Shown: one piece after another, positions 35,101 to 43,605 of the stretch
Layout: every line of letters starts with the position of its first letter
How positions within the stretch are numbered: position 1 is the first letter of the stretch
Assembly (NCBI RefSeq): GCF_900103885.1
Contig: NZ_FNIM01000013.1
Location: forward strand, 19,645-83,644
DNA: 64,000 bases
Source: Actinomyces ruminicola
GTDB lineage: Bacteria > Actinomycetota > Actinomycetes > Actinomycetales > Actinomycetaceae
Direction: 5' to 3'
Translations under genes and position numbers: made by a program
Notes under the pieces: generated by a model
Seen by the model: the letters and a program-made list of their open reading frames with translations, nothing else
Told to the model about the DNA's origin: nothing
The model's database searches: none

Positions 35101-37598
35101 CCGCCACCTTCCTGTACCAGTACGACGTGCCCAACGATGAGCGCCGCGCCCACCTGCTCTCCCTGGACCCCGACGCCGTGGCCGAACTCGTGGGCGACGG
35201 CGGCATCGCCGACCTGCTGGACGAGGAGGTCATGGCGCGGGTCGAGTGCGAGCTGCAGCGGCTGGAGCCCGGGCGGCGGGTGCGCGCCGACGCCGAGGGC
35301 CTGGCCGACCTGCTGCGCGAGCTCGGGCCGCTGACTGTAGGTGAGCTCGCCGCCCGCTGCCGGGGCGACGACGGCGAGTCGGCGGGTGAGATGGTGGCGC
35401 ACGAGGCTGTGGGCGAGCCTGAGCCCGATGCGGCAGGCGGCGGTACGGAAGGTGAGTCGGCCTCGGGCGGTGGCAGTGCGGATGTCGGCGTTGCTGTCGG
35501 GTCCGGGATCCTCGCGGTCGTGCGTTCCGGGCTCGCGGAGCTGGAACGGGCACGGCGCGCCTTCCCTGTGCGCGTGGGCGGGCGGGAGTGCTGGGCGCGC
35601 ACGGAGGACGCCACGGTGCTGCATGGTGCCCTAGGCGTCGCGGTGCCCGACTGGGCGGATGGGGCCTCGTCTGTCGCCGGGTCCCGCACGCCACTGGCCG
35701 AGCTGCTGCTGCGCCATGCCCGCACGCACGCCGCGGTGACGGCCGAGGCGGTGGCCCGTGCCTTCGGGCTGGGCGTGTCCGTGGCCGCCGACGAGCTGAA
35801 AGCACTGGCCGACGAGGGCACGCTCATGCGCCTGGGCGGCGGCGACCAGGCCCGCTGGATGGCGCCTGGAGTGTTCACCCGGGTGCGCAACCGTTCGCTG
35901 GCCAAGGCGCGCGCCGCCGTGAAGCCGGTGCCTGCCGCCGCCCTGCAGCAACTCGTGCTGGAGCGCGCCGGCATAACTGCGCGTGTGGAGTACACGGGCG
36001 CCGAGCCCGCAGCTGCCGGGGCGCCGGCAAGGCCTGGTGCTGTGGCCGGCAGCGCCGCATACGGCGTCGGGATCGCGCCCCCGCATGGCGTCGAGGCGCT
36101 CGCGGAGGCCATTGCCGCCTTGGAGGGCGTGTGGCTGCCCGCCGGGCTGTGGGAGGCGGTGGTCTTCCCGGCCCGGGTTGCCGACTACCGACCCTCCGTG
36201 CTGGACGAGCTCATCGCCTCGGGGGAGGTGGTCTGGGTCTGCCGGGCGCGGGGCGCAGCCGGTGCGGATGCGGCCGCCACTGCGGGCGTCCCGGCGCCGT
36301 CGGTCGCGGCTGCTGCGCCAAGGTCTACTGATCCGAGCCGTAGCGGCGCGCTACTTGGCGAGATCGCCTTCTTCCCCTCCGACTCGCCGCTGGCTCCCGC
36401 AGTTGGGGCGAGCCTCGGTCGGGACGAGCTAGACCCCGAGGAGCACTGGGCGCTGGTGCTCTCCGGGCGGCTGACGGCCAGCTCTTTCGCGCCGGTGCGC
36501 ACGGTCCTCCAGCCCCGGCCGACCGCCGCCCCGCTCCGGCGGGTGAGCAGCCGCCGTACGCGCCGCTACGGCGGTTACCGCAGTGGCTACTACACCGACC
36601 GCGCCCGCCTGGCTGGGTCTGCGGGGCTGCCGCGCTCGACGCCGCCCGCATCACAGCCGCTGCCGCCACCAGGCTCCCGGCGGCCATCGGCCTCGACCGG
36701 TGGGGGCGTCCCCTCCAACGGCAGCACCGTGGCCGCGGGCCACAACCCGGCACTCGTGGCCGCGCTCGCAACGGCCTCCTGGCACCGGCTCTCCCCGCAG
36801 CAGGTTACGGCCGAGGAGCAGGCGGTGGTCGACGTCGAGTCCCTGCTCGACCGCTACGGCGTCGTCAGTAGGGACGTGGCGCTCGCCGCCGGCGTGCCGG
36901 GCGGCATCGGCCCGCTGCTGCCGGTGCTGCGCCGCATGGAGGACACCGGCGTGGTGGCGCGCGGAGCCTTCGTCGACGGGCTCGGGCCGAGCCAGTTCGC
37001 GGGCCGGGAGACCGTCGACCGGCTGCGTGCCCTGGCGGGGCGGGACGCCGACGGCGATGTCATGGAGGCTCCCACTGCCGTGCAGAAGGGCGAGGGCTCC
37101 CGGCCCTCCGGTGCGACTTCCGAGTCCCTACCGGCACCCGATCCTGGCGCCGCACCGGTGCCGGTGGTGCTGGACCTGAAGGACCCCGCCTGCCTCGTGG
37201 GCGGCGTCGTCCCCTGGCCCGAGCCGGCGCTACCACCAGAGTTGGCCGCGCGGGCCGCAGCTGTCGCAGATGCCGCGGAGCTGCCGCGCCCGGCCGCGCG
37301 GCAGGGGGCGCGTGTGGTCCTGATAGGCGGGCGGCCGGTGCTGCACGTGGCCGAGCGGCTGCGCGCCCTGACCGCCTACACGGCCAATCGGGCGGAGCTG
37401 GAGCGGGCGCTGGCCGCCGTCGTCGCCGCCGAGACCCGCGACCTGCTGCGCCGGGCGGCCCGTTCCGGCAAGCGCGTGGTGGAGACGCTCAACGGCGTCT
37501 CCGCGCTCGACCCGGAGGTCGGTCGGCTGCTGGAGACGGCCGGGCTGGTGCGCGACCCGCGCGGCATGCGCCTGCACATCGACCCCTACCGGAGCTGA
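32181..37598 (+). CDS. lhr: Lhr-family ATP-dependent helicase
   Basis: 1,805 residues from ATG 32181, longer than the usual 1,500-1,600 of full-length Lhr. Walker A APTGSGKT is at about 46-53, DEIH at 184-187, SATVRPPEEIARFLGG follows, and motifs V/VI include ATASLELGIDMG and QRVGRAEHRVGG. Then come the winged-helix and Lhr core (about 500-960) and the long C-terminal extension. Low-complexity Gly/Ala/Arg/Pro insertions (about 270-350, 1080-1120, 1360-1410, 1480-1520) explain the extra length. Lhr is a superfamily 2 3'-5' DNA helicase linked to DNA repair. The start is set at ATG 32181 because TATCCT (32168-32173) lies eight bases upstream; GTG 32157 lies upstream of that element. Confidence 0.9.
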   Translation: MPPTLPETFAPATRAWFDAAFPAGPTPVQLRAWEAIGRGENALVIAPTGSGKTLAAFLSAIDRLARPGAQVAQGDEPTSADRPARQPHRGVRVLYISPLKALGADVERNLRRPLAGITAAAADLDAPAAPISVGMRTGDTTPAERRRLRTHPPDILITTPESLYLMLTSAVRETLRSVETVIVDEIHSFAGEKRGTHLALSLERLDDLLPRPAQRIGLSATVRPPEEIARFLGGTHPVSIIADDARTAPDVTVAVPVTDMARVPATWDRHERALRGTPRRSGTAGVGGGAGDRAGDPVGARVGSTRADGRAPVGTGGRGGRSGREAWRSDRALRAAMAPGRADGEAPARMTASIWPHIEHALLEQILAHRTTLIFVNSRGVCERLTAHLNEAYAEYLAARGPAAAEGSEDMALEPVRHHESWEMGESHHARPLPEGVPVIAKAHHGSVSKEQRREVEEELKSGELRCVVATASLELGIDMGSIDLVLQVAPPPSVAAGLQRVGRAEHRVGGRPRGIIYPVEHTQLVDAVVAAEGMRTGGIERTSLVPNALDVLAQQTVAAVAVEDRTADDWYATVTRAAPYRGLPRTAFDSVLNLLAGGYASAELADFSPRIFWDRKTGALTARPAAQRLAVAASGTIPDRGLFPVMLPEGDAAAGRRRVGELDEEMVNESSVGDVITLGTSSWRIREIGADRVVVDPAPGRSARLPFWRGEGVGRPAPTGAAKGAFLREAAAALGDGGFGDPPQPELTERLGRAGLDTSAQANLVSLLREQRAATGVVPSDTTIVLECCRDEDGNWRLILHSMLGRRVHEPWAMAIKERARRMLGFDPQIVTGDDGLVLLAPPSERPPGGELFIFDPAEIEQLVRTRVDQTAVFAARFRECAARALLMPGARPGRRTPLWLQRLKAGQLLEASRQFPGFPVLVEAARECLQDVWDLPALRGLMERLAAGRAQVVEAATHTPSPFAGPLLFGYTATFLYQYDVPNDERRAHLLSLDPDAVAELVGDGGIADLLDEEVMARVECELQRLEPGRRVRADAEGLADLLRELGPLTVGELAARCRGDDGESAGEMVAHEAVGEPEPDAAGGGTEGESASGGGSADVGVAVGSGILAVVRSGLAELERARRAFPVRVGGRECWARTEDATVLHGALGVAVPDWADGASSVAGSRTPLAELLLRHARTHAAVTAEAVARAFGLGVSVAADELKALADEGTLMRLGGGDQARWMAPGVFTRVRNRSLAKARAAVKPVPAAALQQLVLERAGITARVEYTGAEPAAAGAPARPGAVAGSAAYGVGIAPPHGVEALAEAIAALEGVWLPAGLWEAVVFPARVADYRPSVLDELIASGEVVWVCRARGAAGADAAATAGVPAPSVAAAAPRSTDPSRSGALLGEIAFFPSDSPLAPAVGASLGRDELDPEEHWALVLSGRLTASSFAPVRTVLQPRPTAAPLRRVSSRRTRRYGGYRSGYYTDRARLAGSAGLPRSTPPASQPLPPPGSRRPSASTGGGVPSNGSTVAAGHNPALVAALATASWHRLSPQQVTAEEQAVVDVESLLDRYGVVSRDVALAAGVPGGIGPLLPVLRRMEDTGVVARGAFVDGLGPSQFAGRETVDRLRALAGRDADGDVMEAPTAVQKGEGSRPSGATSESLPAPDPGAAPVPVVLDLKDPACLVGGVVPWPEPALPPELAARAAAVADAAELPRPAARQGARVVLIGGRPVLHVAERLRALTAYTANRAELERALAAVVAAETRDLLRRAARSGKRVVETLNGVSALDPEVGRLLETAGLVRDPRGMRLHIDPYRS

Positions 37599-37641
37599 GC
37601 CGTGCCGGACCCGCACCCGCTTACCGGAGTCCTCTTCGACT

Positions 37642-37659
37642 CGCCCGTCCCGGCGGGCG
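37642..37659. terminator. Short GC hairpin after lhr
   Basis: CGCCCG (37642-37647) pairs with CGGGCG (37654-37659). It sits between the convergent ends of lhr and the small minus-strand gene. It is weak evidence alone. Confidence 0.35.
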
Positions 37660-37668
37660 GCCGGTCGT

Positions 37669-38028
37669 TCATTTCTGTTTCGGTGCGCGGTCTACCGCGA
37701 TACGGTAATCCTCAAGAGCGGTGTGAAGTATATACCGCTGCCGCTCGATTTGCTCATCATCGTGTTCCGCTCGAGCTAGTGAACGAATCAGGGCTAAAGA
37801 TGCCTCGTATACTGCATCCTGTGTGCGGTCGATGTCCGGGGTGCGCGGCTTCGTTCGGTCCATCGGGGATGCGACTGAGCGTAGAATATCGTTCGGTGTT
37901 GTTGGTAGTTTCGTTCTGCTGTCTTCTGGAACTGCTGAAGGACTGAGTGACAGTAAATGCTTAGCGGCATGGATGACTTCATGATGTGCGTCTAGTTGTT
38001 CTGGCGTCAGGGGCTGTTCAGCGTTCAT
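37669..38028 (-). CDS. Small orphan protein, leaderless promoter
   Basis: 119 residues, unrecognised. Helical, charged and soluble: an N-terminal half with LDAHHEVIHAAKHLLSLS and a C-terminal half with DRTQDAVYEASLALIRSLARAEHDDEQIERQRYIL. No membrane segment or catalytic motif is seen. Its base composition is visibly less GC-rich than the neighbouring genes, which suggests recent acquisition. A good promoter supports it: TTTACA (38064-38059) and TACCTT (38040-38035), 18 bp apart, with the ATG seven bases after the -10. The adjacent YrdC remnant shares the low-GC character. Confidence 0.6.
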   Translation of the reverse strand: MNAEQPLTPEQLDAHHEVIHAAKHLLSLSPSAVPEDSRTKLPTTPNDILRSVASPMDRTKPRTPDIDRTQDAVYEASLALIRSLARAEHDDEQIERQRYILHTALEDYRIAVDRAPKQK

Positions 38029-38034
38029 GGAGTA

Positions 38035-38064
38035 AAGGTATCACGATGTGGCCATGGTTGTAAA
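38035..38064 (-). promoter_or_regulatory. Promoter of the small orphan gene
   Basis: On the minus strand, -35 TTTACA (38064-38059), an 18-bp spacer and -10 TACCTT (38040-38035). The ATG at 38028 is seven bases downstream, implying a leaderless transcript. Confidence 0.6.
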
Positions 38065-38139
38065 CGTCTGTGACAGGCTCTTTTAGTGGAGATATGCGGA
38101 GGCGTGCCTCCCAGGGTATTCATAGTCATAGATGTCGGG

Positions 38140-38482
38140 TGGTGCCTGACTTCCTGGTGCGCGGAGGCGGTACGGTGGCGCTGGGGGTGTTGTCGAGCCC
38201 GACCCTGCAACGATTACTGGGATTTACTGGACGGCCGGTAGCGATGACATCTGCGAACCTGTCCGGCCGGGCCGACGGCGTCCTGGTGGACCTAGAACTC
38301 ATGAGCGAGCAGATCGGTGACGAGGTGGACCTGATCCTCGGGGCAGGCATCAGGGCACCACGGCGTCGTCGACGATCATCAAGGTTCAGGATGGTCGGAT
38401 GTTGATCTTGCGGCAGGGAGATGGGCTCCCCAGAGACATCCGTGACGCTATGGACGGGGTGAGCGTTCAGACGGACTTCTAG
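38140..38482 (+). pseudogene. YrdC/Sua5-type (threonylcarbamoyl-AMP synthase) remnant
   Basis: The fragment carries the C-terminal part of a YrdC domain: LSSPTLQRLL, GRPVAMTSANLSG (the family's TSANxSG loop) and DEVDLILGAG. The frame then shifts by one base near 38340 and continues in another frame as GTTASSTIIKVQDGRMLILRQGDGLPRDIRDAM, stop TAG 38480-38482. The N-terminal half of the domain is missing. It is not functional as read. A working tsaC/sua5 must lie elsewhere. Confidence 0.65.
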
Positions 38483-38508
38483 AGGTGCCTGGGGCGGGTC
38501 TGGCGGCT

Positions 38509-38623
38509 CGTCTGCTACGCCACTTCGGTGTTTGGAACGCCGGTTAGCGGTCTGCTGAATACCTCGGAGGCCTTCAGCAGACCGCTAAGTGGCGTAGTAA
38601 ACGGTGAACCGGCGTTGCAGACG
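38509..38623. repeat. R2 palindromic element, copy C
   Basis: About 115 bp. CGTCTGCTACGCCACTT..ACGCCGGTTAGCGGTCTGCTGAA pairs with TTCAGCAGACCGCTAAGTGGCGTAGTAAACG..ACCGGCGTTGCAGACG. It lies between the YrdC remnant and the 3' end of the Fe-S oxidoreductase. Confidence 0.88.
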
Positions 38624-38789
38624 GGCTCTTGGTGTTTGTGGGGGCGGCGGTTCGGGCCCGGGGCTGCGGCGTGGTGGTCGTGTTCGGGCCGATGAGGTCG
38701 ACGTCGAGCCGGCCGACGCCGTCGGGAGGGCGTAGCGGCGGCCGGTGGCCCGACCGGCGTCGGCTGCTGGCCGCCGGGCGGAAACGCTC

Positions 38790-41246
38790 TCAGGCGGGCG
38801 TCGGCTGCTGGCCGCGGCGGACGGACTCCAGCATGAGGGTGGCCACGTCGGTGACGCGCACGTCGGCACCCTCGGAGGCGACGCCGTCGGAGAGCATGGT
38901 GGTGCAGAACGGGCAGGCCGTGGCGATCACCTGCGCGCCGGTGCCGATCGCTTCCCGCGAGCGCTCCACCGCGATGCGGGTGCCGATCGACTCCTCCATG
39001 AAGGCCCGGGCCCCGCCGCCGCCGCAGCAGAATCCGCGCTCGCCGCTGCGCGGCATCTCCAAGGTGGCGGCGCCGGTCGCCTCCAGCAGCTCGCGCGGCG
39101 GGGAGTAGACGCGGTTGTGGCGGCCCAGGTAGCAGGCGTCGTGGTAGGTGACGCTCGGGGCGCCGCCCGCCTCAGGCCCTGCGGCGGGCGGCGCCGTCGG
39201 CCCCGCCTGCGGGGGAACGGGACGCAGCCGCCCCTCCCGCACCAGCCGACTCAGCAGCTGCGTGTAGTGCAGCACCTCGTAGTGCCCGCCCACCTGCGGG
39301 TACTCGCGGGCCAGCGTGTTGAAGCAGTGGGCGCAGGTCACCACGATCTTCTGGGCCCCGGCCTCGTTGAGCGTCTCGACGTTCTGTGCCGCCAGCGTCT
39401 GGAACAGGATCTCGTTGCCGGCGCGGCGGGCCGGGTCGCCGGTGCAGGCCTCGGCGTCGCCCAGGACCGCGAAGGACACCCCCGCGGTGTGCAGCAGCTC
39501 GGCCACCGCCCGCGTCGTCTTCTTCGCCCGGTCCTCGTAGGCGCCCGCGCAGCCCACCCAGAACAGGTAGTCGACCTCCTCGGCCGACTCGATGTCCTCA
39601 CCAATAACCGGCACATCGAAGTCCAGGCCCTTGGTCCAGTCCATGCGCTTGCGCGCCGCCAGGCCCCACGGGTTTCCCTTGGACTCCAGTTTGCGGAACA
39701 TCTGCCCCAGCTCCTTGGGGAAGGCCGAGGCCATTAGCACCTGCTGGCGGCGCACATCGATCACGTGGTCGACGTGCTCGATGTCCACCGGGCACTGGTC
39801 CACGCACGCCCCACAGGTGGTGCACGCCCACAGCACGTCGGCGGGGACCACCTCGCCGGCCAAGGGCGCCGGGCGCGTGGCCACGCCCGACTCGGTGGGG
39901 GCGGCCTTGGCGGCCAGGAGGGCACCCAGCACGTCGCCGGTGTGGGCGCTGCCCGGGGCCAGGCCCAGATCGTCGTCGTCCTCCAGGCCGTCGGTCATGC
40001 CCGTCAGCCGTCCGAGCGGGCCCCGGGCGCTGCGGCGCTCGGCCAGCATCGCCTCGGTGACGTCGTCGGGCTCGATGCCGAGGGCGCTCGCCGCGCGCAG
40101 GTAGGGGGCGACGGCGGCGTGGTGGTCGCGCAGGGCCAGCGTGAACAGCTTGGGGGACAGGGGTTTACCGGTGTTCCACGCCGGGCACAGGTCCTGGCAG
40201 CGGCCGCACTCGGTGCAGGTGGAGAAGTCCAGCAGGCCCTTCCAGGTGAAGTCCTCAATGCGCTCCACGCCGAGCTTGACCTCGGTGCCGGCCGCCTCGG
40301 CGGCCTCCATGGCGGCGTCGAGGTCGTCCAGCGTGTCGGCGGTGAGCGGGCGGCCGTCGGGCAGCAGCAGCGGCTTGGCGGGGCCAAGTGCCTTGGTGCC
40401 GTCGGGGTTGCGGCGCGCGTAGAGGTTCACGAAGGCCAGGAAGCGGTGCCAGGCCACGCCCATCGACGGCTGTCGGCCCACCACCACGAACCAGCTCATG
40501 GAGATGACCACCTTGATGGTGGCCACCACCGTGATCGCGGCGGCCAGGGCGTTTGCGCTGAGCGGCGCCAGCAGTGGGCCGGTCCAGGCGGTCAGCGGGA
40601 AGTGCGTCCAGTGGGCCAGTGCGGCGTCGGCCGGGTCGGGGGAGAGGTTTAACTGGGCGTGCTCCAGCATCCGCAGCACCAGCACGCAGACCACCACTCC
40701 GGCCACCACCGCTTCCACGAAGTGCGCCTGCCCCTGGCTGGAGCCGGCGAAGCGGGAGGTGCGGGTGCGGGTGCCGCCGGCGGAGTCGGCGTCGAAGGGG
40801 GGCGCGGCGGCGCGGCGGCGGGTCAGGACGCGGCGCACCGCGATCAGGTGGATGATGCCGGCCAGGCTCAGCCAGGCGATGAGCTCAACCACCCACGCCC
40901 ACCAGGCCTGATGTCCCAGCCACGGCAGCTCCCATTGCGGCCCCGCCAGCACCTGGCCGTAGCCGGTGACCAGGGTCAGGAACAGCAGTGGGAAGCTGAC
41001 CATCACCAGCCAGTGCGCCGCCCGGATCCAGGGGCGGCCCTTGAAGGCGGTGTGGCCGACTACCTCGCCGAGCATGCGTGCCAGGCGGCGGCAGACGGGG
41101 TGCAGGCGCTCGCGGGGGACGGGGCGGCCCACGCCCATGCGGTTGGCGATGGTGCGACAGGCGCGGCCGAAGACGAACACGCCGACCACCGTCGTGACCG
41201 CGACGATGACGGCACACGCGATGCGCAAGCCCAGCAACCAACTCAT
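38790..41246 (-). CDS. Membrane Fe-S oxidoreductase (heterodisulfide reductase-like)
   Basis: 818 residues. The N-terminal half has five or so membrane segments resembling the nitrate-reductase gamma-type cytochrome b domain (LRIACAVIVAVTTVVGVFVFGRAC, WLVMVSFPLLFLTLV, ELIAWLSLAGIIHLIAV). Two 4Fe-4S motifs follow: CTECGRCQDLCPAW and CTTCGACVDQCPVD. Two Cys-rich CCG-type domains complete it (CAGAYEDRAKKTTR.., CAHCFNTL, CYLGRHNRVYSPPRELL, and RGFCCGGGGARAF). The architecture matches actinobacterial heterodisulfide-reductase-like proteins. It probably passes electrons between a membrane quinone and a cytosolic acceptor or donor. The donor is unknown and no partner subunit is adjacent. Confidence 0.85.
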   Translation of the reverse strand: MSWLLGLRIACAVIVAVTTVVGVFVFGRACRTIANRMGVGRPVPRERLHPVCRRLARMLGEVVGHTAFKGRPWIRAAHWLVMVSFPLLFLTLVTGYGQVLAGPQWELPWLGHQAWWAWVVELIAWLSLAGIIHLIAVRRVLTRRRAAAPPFDADSAGGTRTRTSRFAGSSQGQAHFVEAVVAGVVVCVLVLRMLEHAQLNLSPDPADAALAHWTHFPLTAWTGPLLAPLSANALAAAITVVATIKVVISMSWFVVVGRQPSMGVAWHRFLAFVNLYARRNPDGTKALGPAKPLLLPDGRPLTADTLDDLDAAMEAAEAAGTEVKLGVERIEDFTWKGLLDFSTCTECGRCQDLCPAWNTGKPLSPKLFTLALRDHHAAVAPYLRAASALGIEPDDVTEAMLAERRSARGPLGRLTGMTDGLEDDDDLGLAPGSAHTGDVLGALLAAKAAPTESGVATRPAPLAGEVVPADVLWACTTCGACVDQCPVDIEHVDHVIDVRRQQVLMASAFPKELGQMFRKLESKGNPWGLAARKRMDWTKGLDFDVPVIGEDIESAEEVDYLFWVGCAGAYEDRAKKTTRAVAELLHTAGVSFAVLGDAEACTGDPARRAGNEILFQTLAAQNVETLNEAGAQKIVVTCAHCFNTLAREYPQVGGHYEVLHYTQLLSRLVREGRLRPVPPQAGPTAPPAAGPEAGGAPSVTYHDACYLGRHNRVYSPPRELLEATGAATLEMPRSGERGFCCGGGGARAFMEESIGTRIAVERSREAIGTGAQVIATACPFCTTMLSDGVASEGADVRVTDVATLMLESVRRGQQPTPA

Positions 41247-41415
41247 GGCGTCAGCCTACGCAGGTGGGCGGGTGCGGGTGCGCAGGCGTCACCAAGGCGC
41301 GGCTGGGATGCGCGTGAATGGGCGCGCCGGGGCGCGGGGGAGATGGCTGGGGTGGAGCTGTTGGCGTTGGTGCCTGGCTGCCGGCGGCTGCCGGCGTGGC
41401 GTCGGGTGTCATTGG

Positions 41416-41520
41416 ATGCACCGCTTTCAGGCCCGCGACCGCAGCCCGCGTCAGCCGTGTTCGCGGAATCCTGCAGTTCCAGCGTGATCCTGACAGTGAC
41501 GCGGTCCGAAAGTGGTGCAT
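41416..41520. repeat. R3 element, copy 2 (105 bp)
   Basis: Ends ATGCACCGCTTT (41416-41427) and AAAGTGGTGCAT (41509-41520) match copy 1 exactly, as does the flanking TGACAG.TGCGGG to the right. The interiors share little. Confidence 0.7.
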
Positions 41521-42277
41521 TCTGTGACAGGTGCGGGGTGCGTATCCGGTGGAGGCGTCGGTGCGTGTGCGGCGGGTGTGTTGGGACGGAGGAGCGTGGC
41601 CGGGGAAGGTGGGTGTTGGCGCGCAGGGGCGCAGCGGGTGTGCCGCACGCTTAAGAAATGAGTGTGTTGGTTGAAATGGCTTGATCCTGCGGTTTCAGGT
41701 TTGCGGGGAGGGGTGGTGGGAGGTCTCCCATGAGCGGCGGGGATGTCGGCGCACATGGGAGACTTGGAGGTGGGTTGGGCTGACTGGTGCGGATTGGCGG
41801 AATTTCAGCGAAAAGTCTGTTACTGAGGGAGTTGTGAAGGCGCCTTGAGCATGCGGAGGCTCGGGGTGGCAGACCTGTTGCCACGCTGAGGGCCGTGGCT
41901 CCGGAAGAACGTCGTTTTTTTCGGGGTGCGCCTCGATCTTAAGGCTCTCGATGAGTTCTTCGCGCCCCTGCCGGAAGGTGAGGTTGAAGATCGACCTGGT
42001 CCGTAGTCCACGTGACCCACGCCGACGATGAAGTCCTCAGGACCAGGCCGACGGTCGGCCTGGTCCGGTGGCCCAGGCGACCTCGGATCACGTCGTTGTA
42101 CCTGTCTGCAACGAGTTTGCGCTGACGGGGATGCATGTGACGGGGCGCTCGCGCCGATCCACTGCAGCTCGCGGGGCAGAAATGAATCTCCCCACCCGGT
42201 GCTCGCCGGGCAGCCGGGTGTCGGTACGCGCTTGGTGCCCGCCGCGGCCGACGGGCCTGCCGCTGGCCTCGCTCGCC

Positions 42278-42299
42278 CGTTCCCGATACGCTGCGGGAA
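42278..42299 (+). promoter_or_regulatory. Palindrome upstream of the Xre regulator
   Basis: GTTCCCG (42278-42284) and CGGGAAC (42293-42299) flank ATACGCTG, which contains a possible -10 TACGCT. It may be the promoter or an autoregulatory operator of the gene starting 180 bp downstream. Confidence 0.4.
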
Positions 42300-42481
42300 C
42301 ACGGGCGGATCGCGGCGGCCCGGGAGTTCGCTCAACGCGACCACCCAGGAGTCCCGATGACAAGACCGCTCGGGAGCGCCGTTAACGGGTTGCTCGGCAG
42401 CTTCGCCTGCGCGTCGCCGACGCGCTGCTTACGCCGCCGCCCAAACAGCCATGGCTGCACCGGACCCTGGAGGAAGTCGAC

Positions 42482-43543
42482 ATGAGCCCAAACCGCAGTA
42501 CCGATGACCACCACGAGCCCGACGATCCCGACATTGCCCAGGCTATGCGCGCCCGCCGCCAGGAACTGGGGCTGAGCGTGCCGGCGATGGCAGCACGCGC
42601 CGGAGTCTCCGAGCAGACCTGGCGCAACTATGAGGCGGGCCGCACCCAGGTGCGGGGCGACAAGCAGATGGGAGTGTGGGAGGCCCTCGAATGGGAACCG
42701 CCGGCCCATTGGCAGGCCCTGGCCGGACTCCGCGCCTTCCTGCAAGGTGGCGATATGGCGGCGGGTCTGAACGGCGGCCCGGACGCCTTCGGCGCCGGGG
42801 TCGGCGGCCCCGACTTCGACATCCCTGACGAGGCCTACGAACCTTTCGAAGGCCTCGATCCCGAGGAACTTGCCGCCCAGGCCGCCGCCGAACTCCCCGT
42901 CCCCGACTGGGACGACATCCCCACCGTCCTGTCCGAGGTGTACTCCCCGCGACTGGCGCGCACGCTCGGGGAGGAAGCCGCCCGCTGCTTCGCCTTGGGC
43001 GCCTTCCTGTTCGACATGTCCGTCGCCGAGGACCTCGAGAACCTGGCCCAGCTGCCCCGCGGTGCCCACCTGGGCCAGCTCGACGAGACCCACATCGGCT
43101 CCACCCTGCCGCAGTTGTGGCTGACCCGTTACGACTACGAGTTCGTTTTCCAGCTGCGCGGCACCGCCCGGGATATGGCACTGCGCCTGACCGACGGGGG
43201 CCCGGCGGTCGGTGAACCGCTGGCGCGCACCCTGGCCGACGTCCTCGTGCTCCACGACATCTTCAACCTCGGCGGCGTCATCGCCGACTCGCGCGGCGCC
43301 GACATCGACGAGGACCGCTGGGATGGCTGGGTGGACGCCCTGTCCGGCCCCGACCAGCCCGCCCACGCGCTGATCACCATGGGCCTGATCCCGCCCGCCG
43401 ACGCGCCCGAGCACTTCGACAACTGGTTCAGGCCGCTGCCCAGCCCCTTCATCCCCGACTGGGACGGCGCTTCCGCCGGTGGCTCGACTACGGCCTTCGG
43501 GCCGACCGACAGCACCGTCACCCCGCTGCGCCGGAATCACTGA
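42482..43543 (+). CDS. Xre-type DNA-binding protein with large C-terminal domain
   Basis: 353 residues. Residues about 19-73 form an Xre helix-turn-helix (IAQAMRARRQELGLSVPAMAARAGVSEQTWRNYEAGR). The remaining 280 residues are acidic and of unknown fold, with YDYEFVFQLRGTARDMALRL and LHDIFNLGGVI. GGAGGAAGTCGAC precedes the ATG. There is no toxin or phage gene beside it, and its only neighbours are a non-coding stretch and a small membrane protein. It may be a dedicated regulator that senses a ligand through the C-terminal part. The target is unknown. Confidence 0.7.
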   Translation: MSPNRSTDDHHEPDDPDIAQAMRARRQELGLSVPAMAARAGVSEQTWRNYEAGRTQVRGDKQMGVWEALEWEPPAHWQALAGLRAFLQGGDMAAGLNGGPDAFGAGVGGPDFDIPDEAYEPFEGLDPEELAAQAAAELPVPDWDDIPTVLSEVYSPRLARTLGEEAARCFALGAFLFDMSVAEDLENLAQLPRGAHLGQLDETHIGSTLPQLWLTRYDYEFVFQLRGTARDMALRLTDGGPAVGEPLARTLADVLVLHDIFNLGGVIADSRGADIDEDRWDGWVDALSGPDQPAHALITMGLIPPADAPEHFDNWFRPLPSPFIPDWDGASAGGSTTAFGPTDSTVTPLRRNH

Positions 43544-43605
43544 CAGCGCCGACGCCGAGAGCGTTTACAGCGCCGGCGCCCCCGCGTCAGGCATTAGGCC
43601 CCCAG

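Larger units (their letters stand above)
41247..42481. other. 1.2-kb region without a supported gene
   Basis: It holds R3 copy 2 (41416-41520), an inverted repeat GTCTCCCATG/CATGGGAGAC (41723-41732, 41754-41763) and an operator-like palindrome at 42278-42299. A short plus-strand stretch near 41920-41995 (VRLDLKALDEFFAPLPEGEVEDR) looks protein-like but is cut by a stop and has no start, so it may be a gene remnant. Confidence 0.55.

Noticed and set aside
38070..38405. Intact small gene at the YrdC-like fragment
   Set aside because: Only the C-terminal half of the domain is present and its end is in a different frame, so it is treated as a pseudogene.
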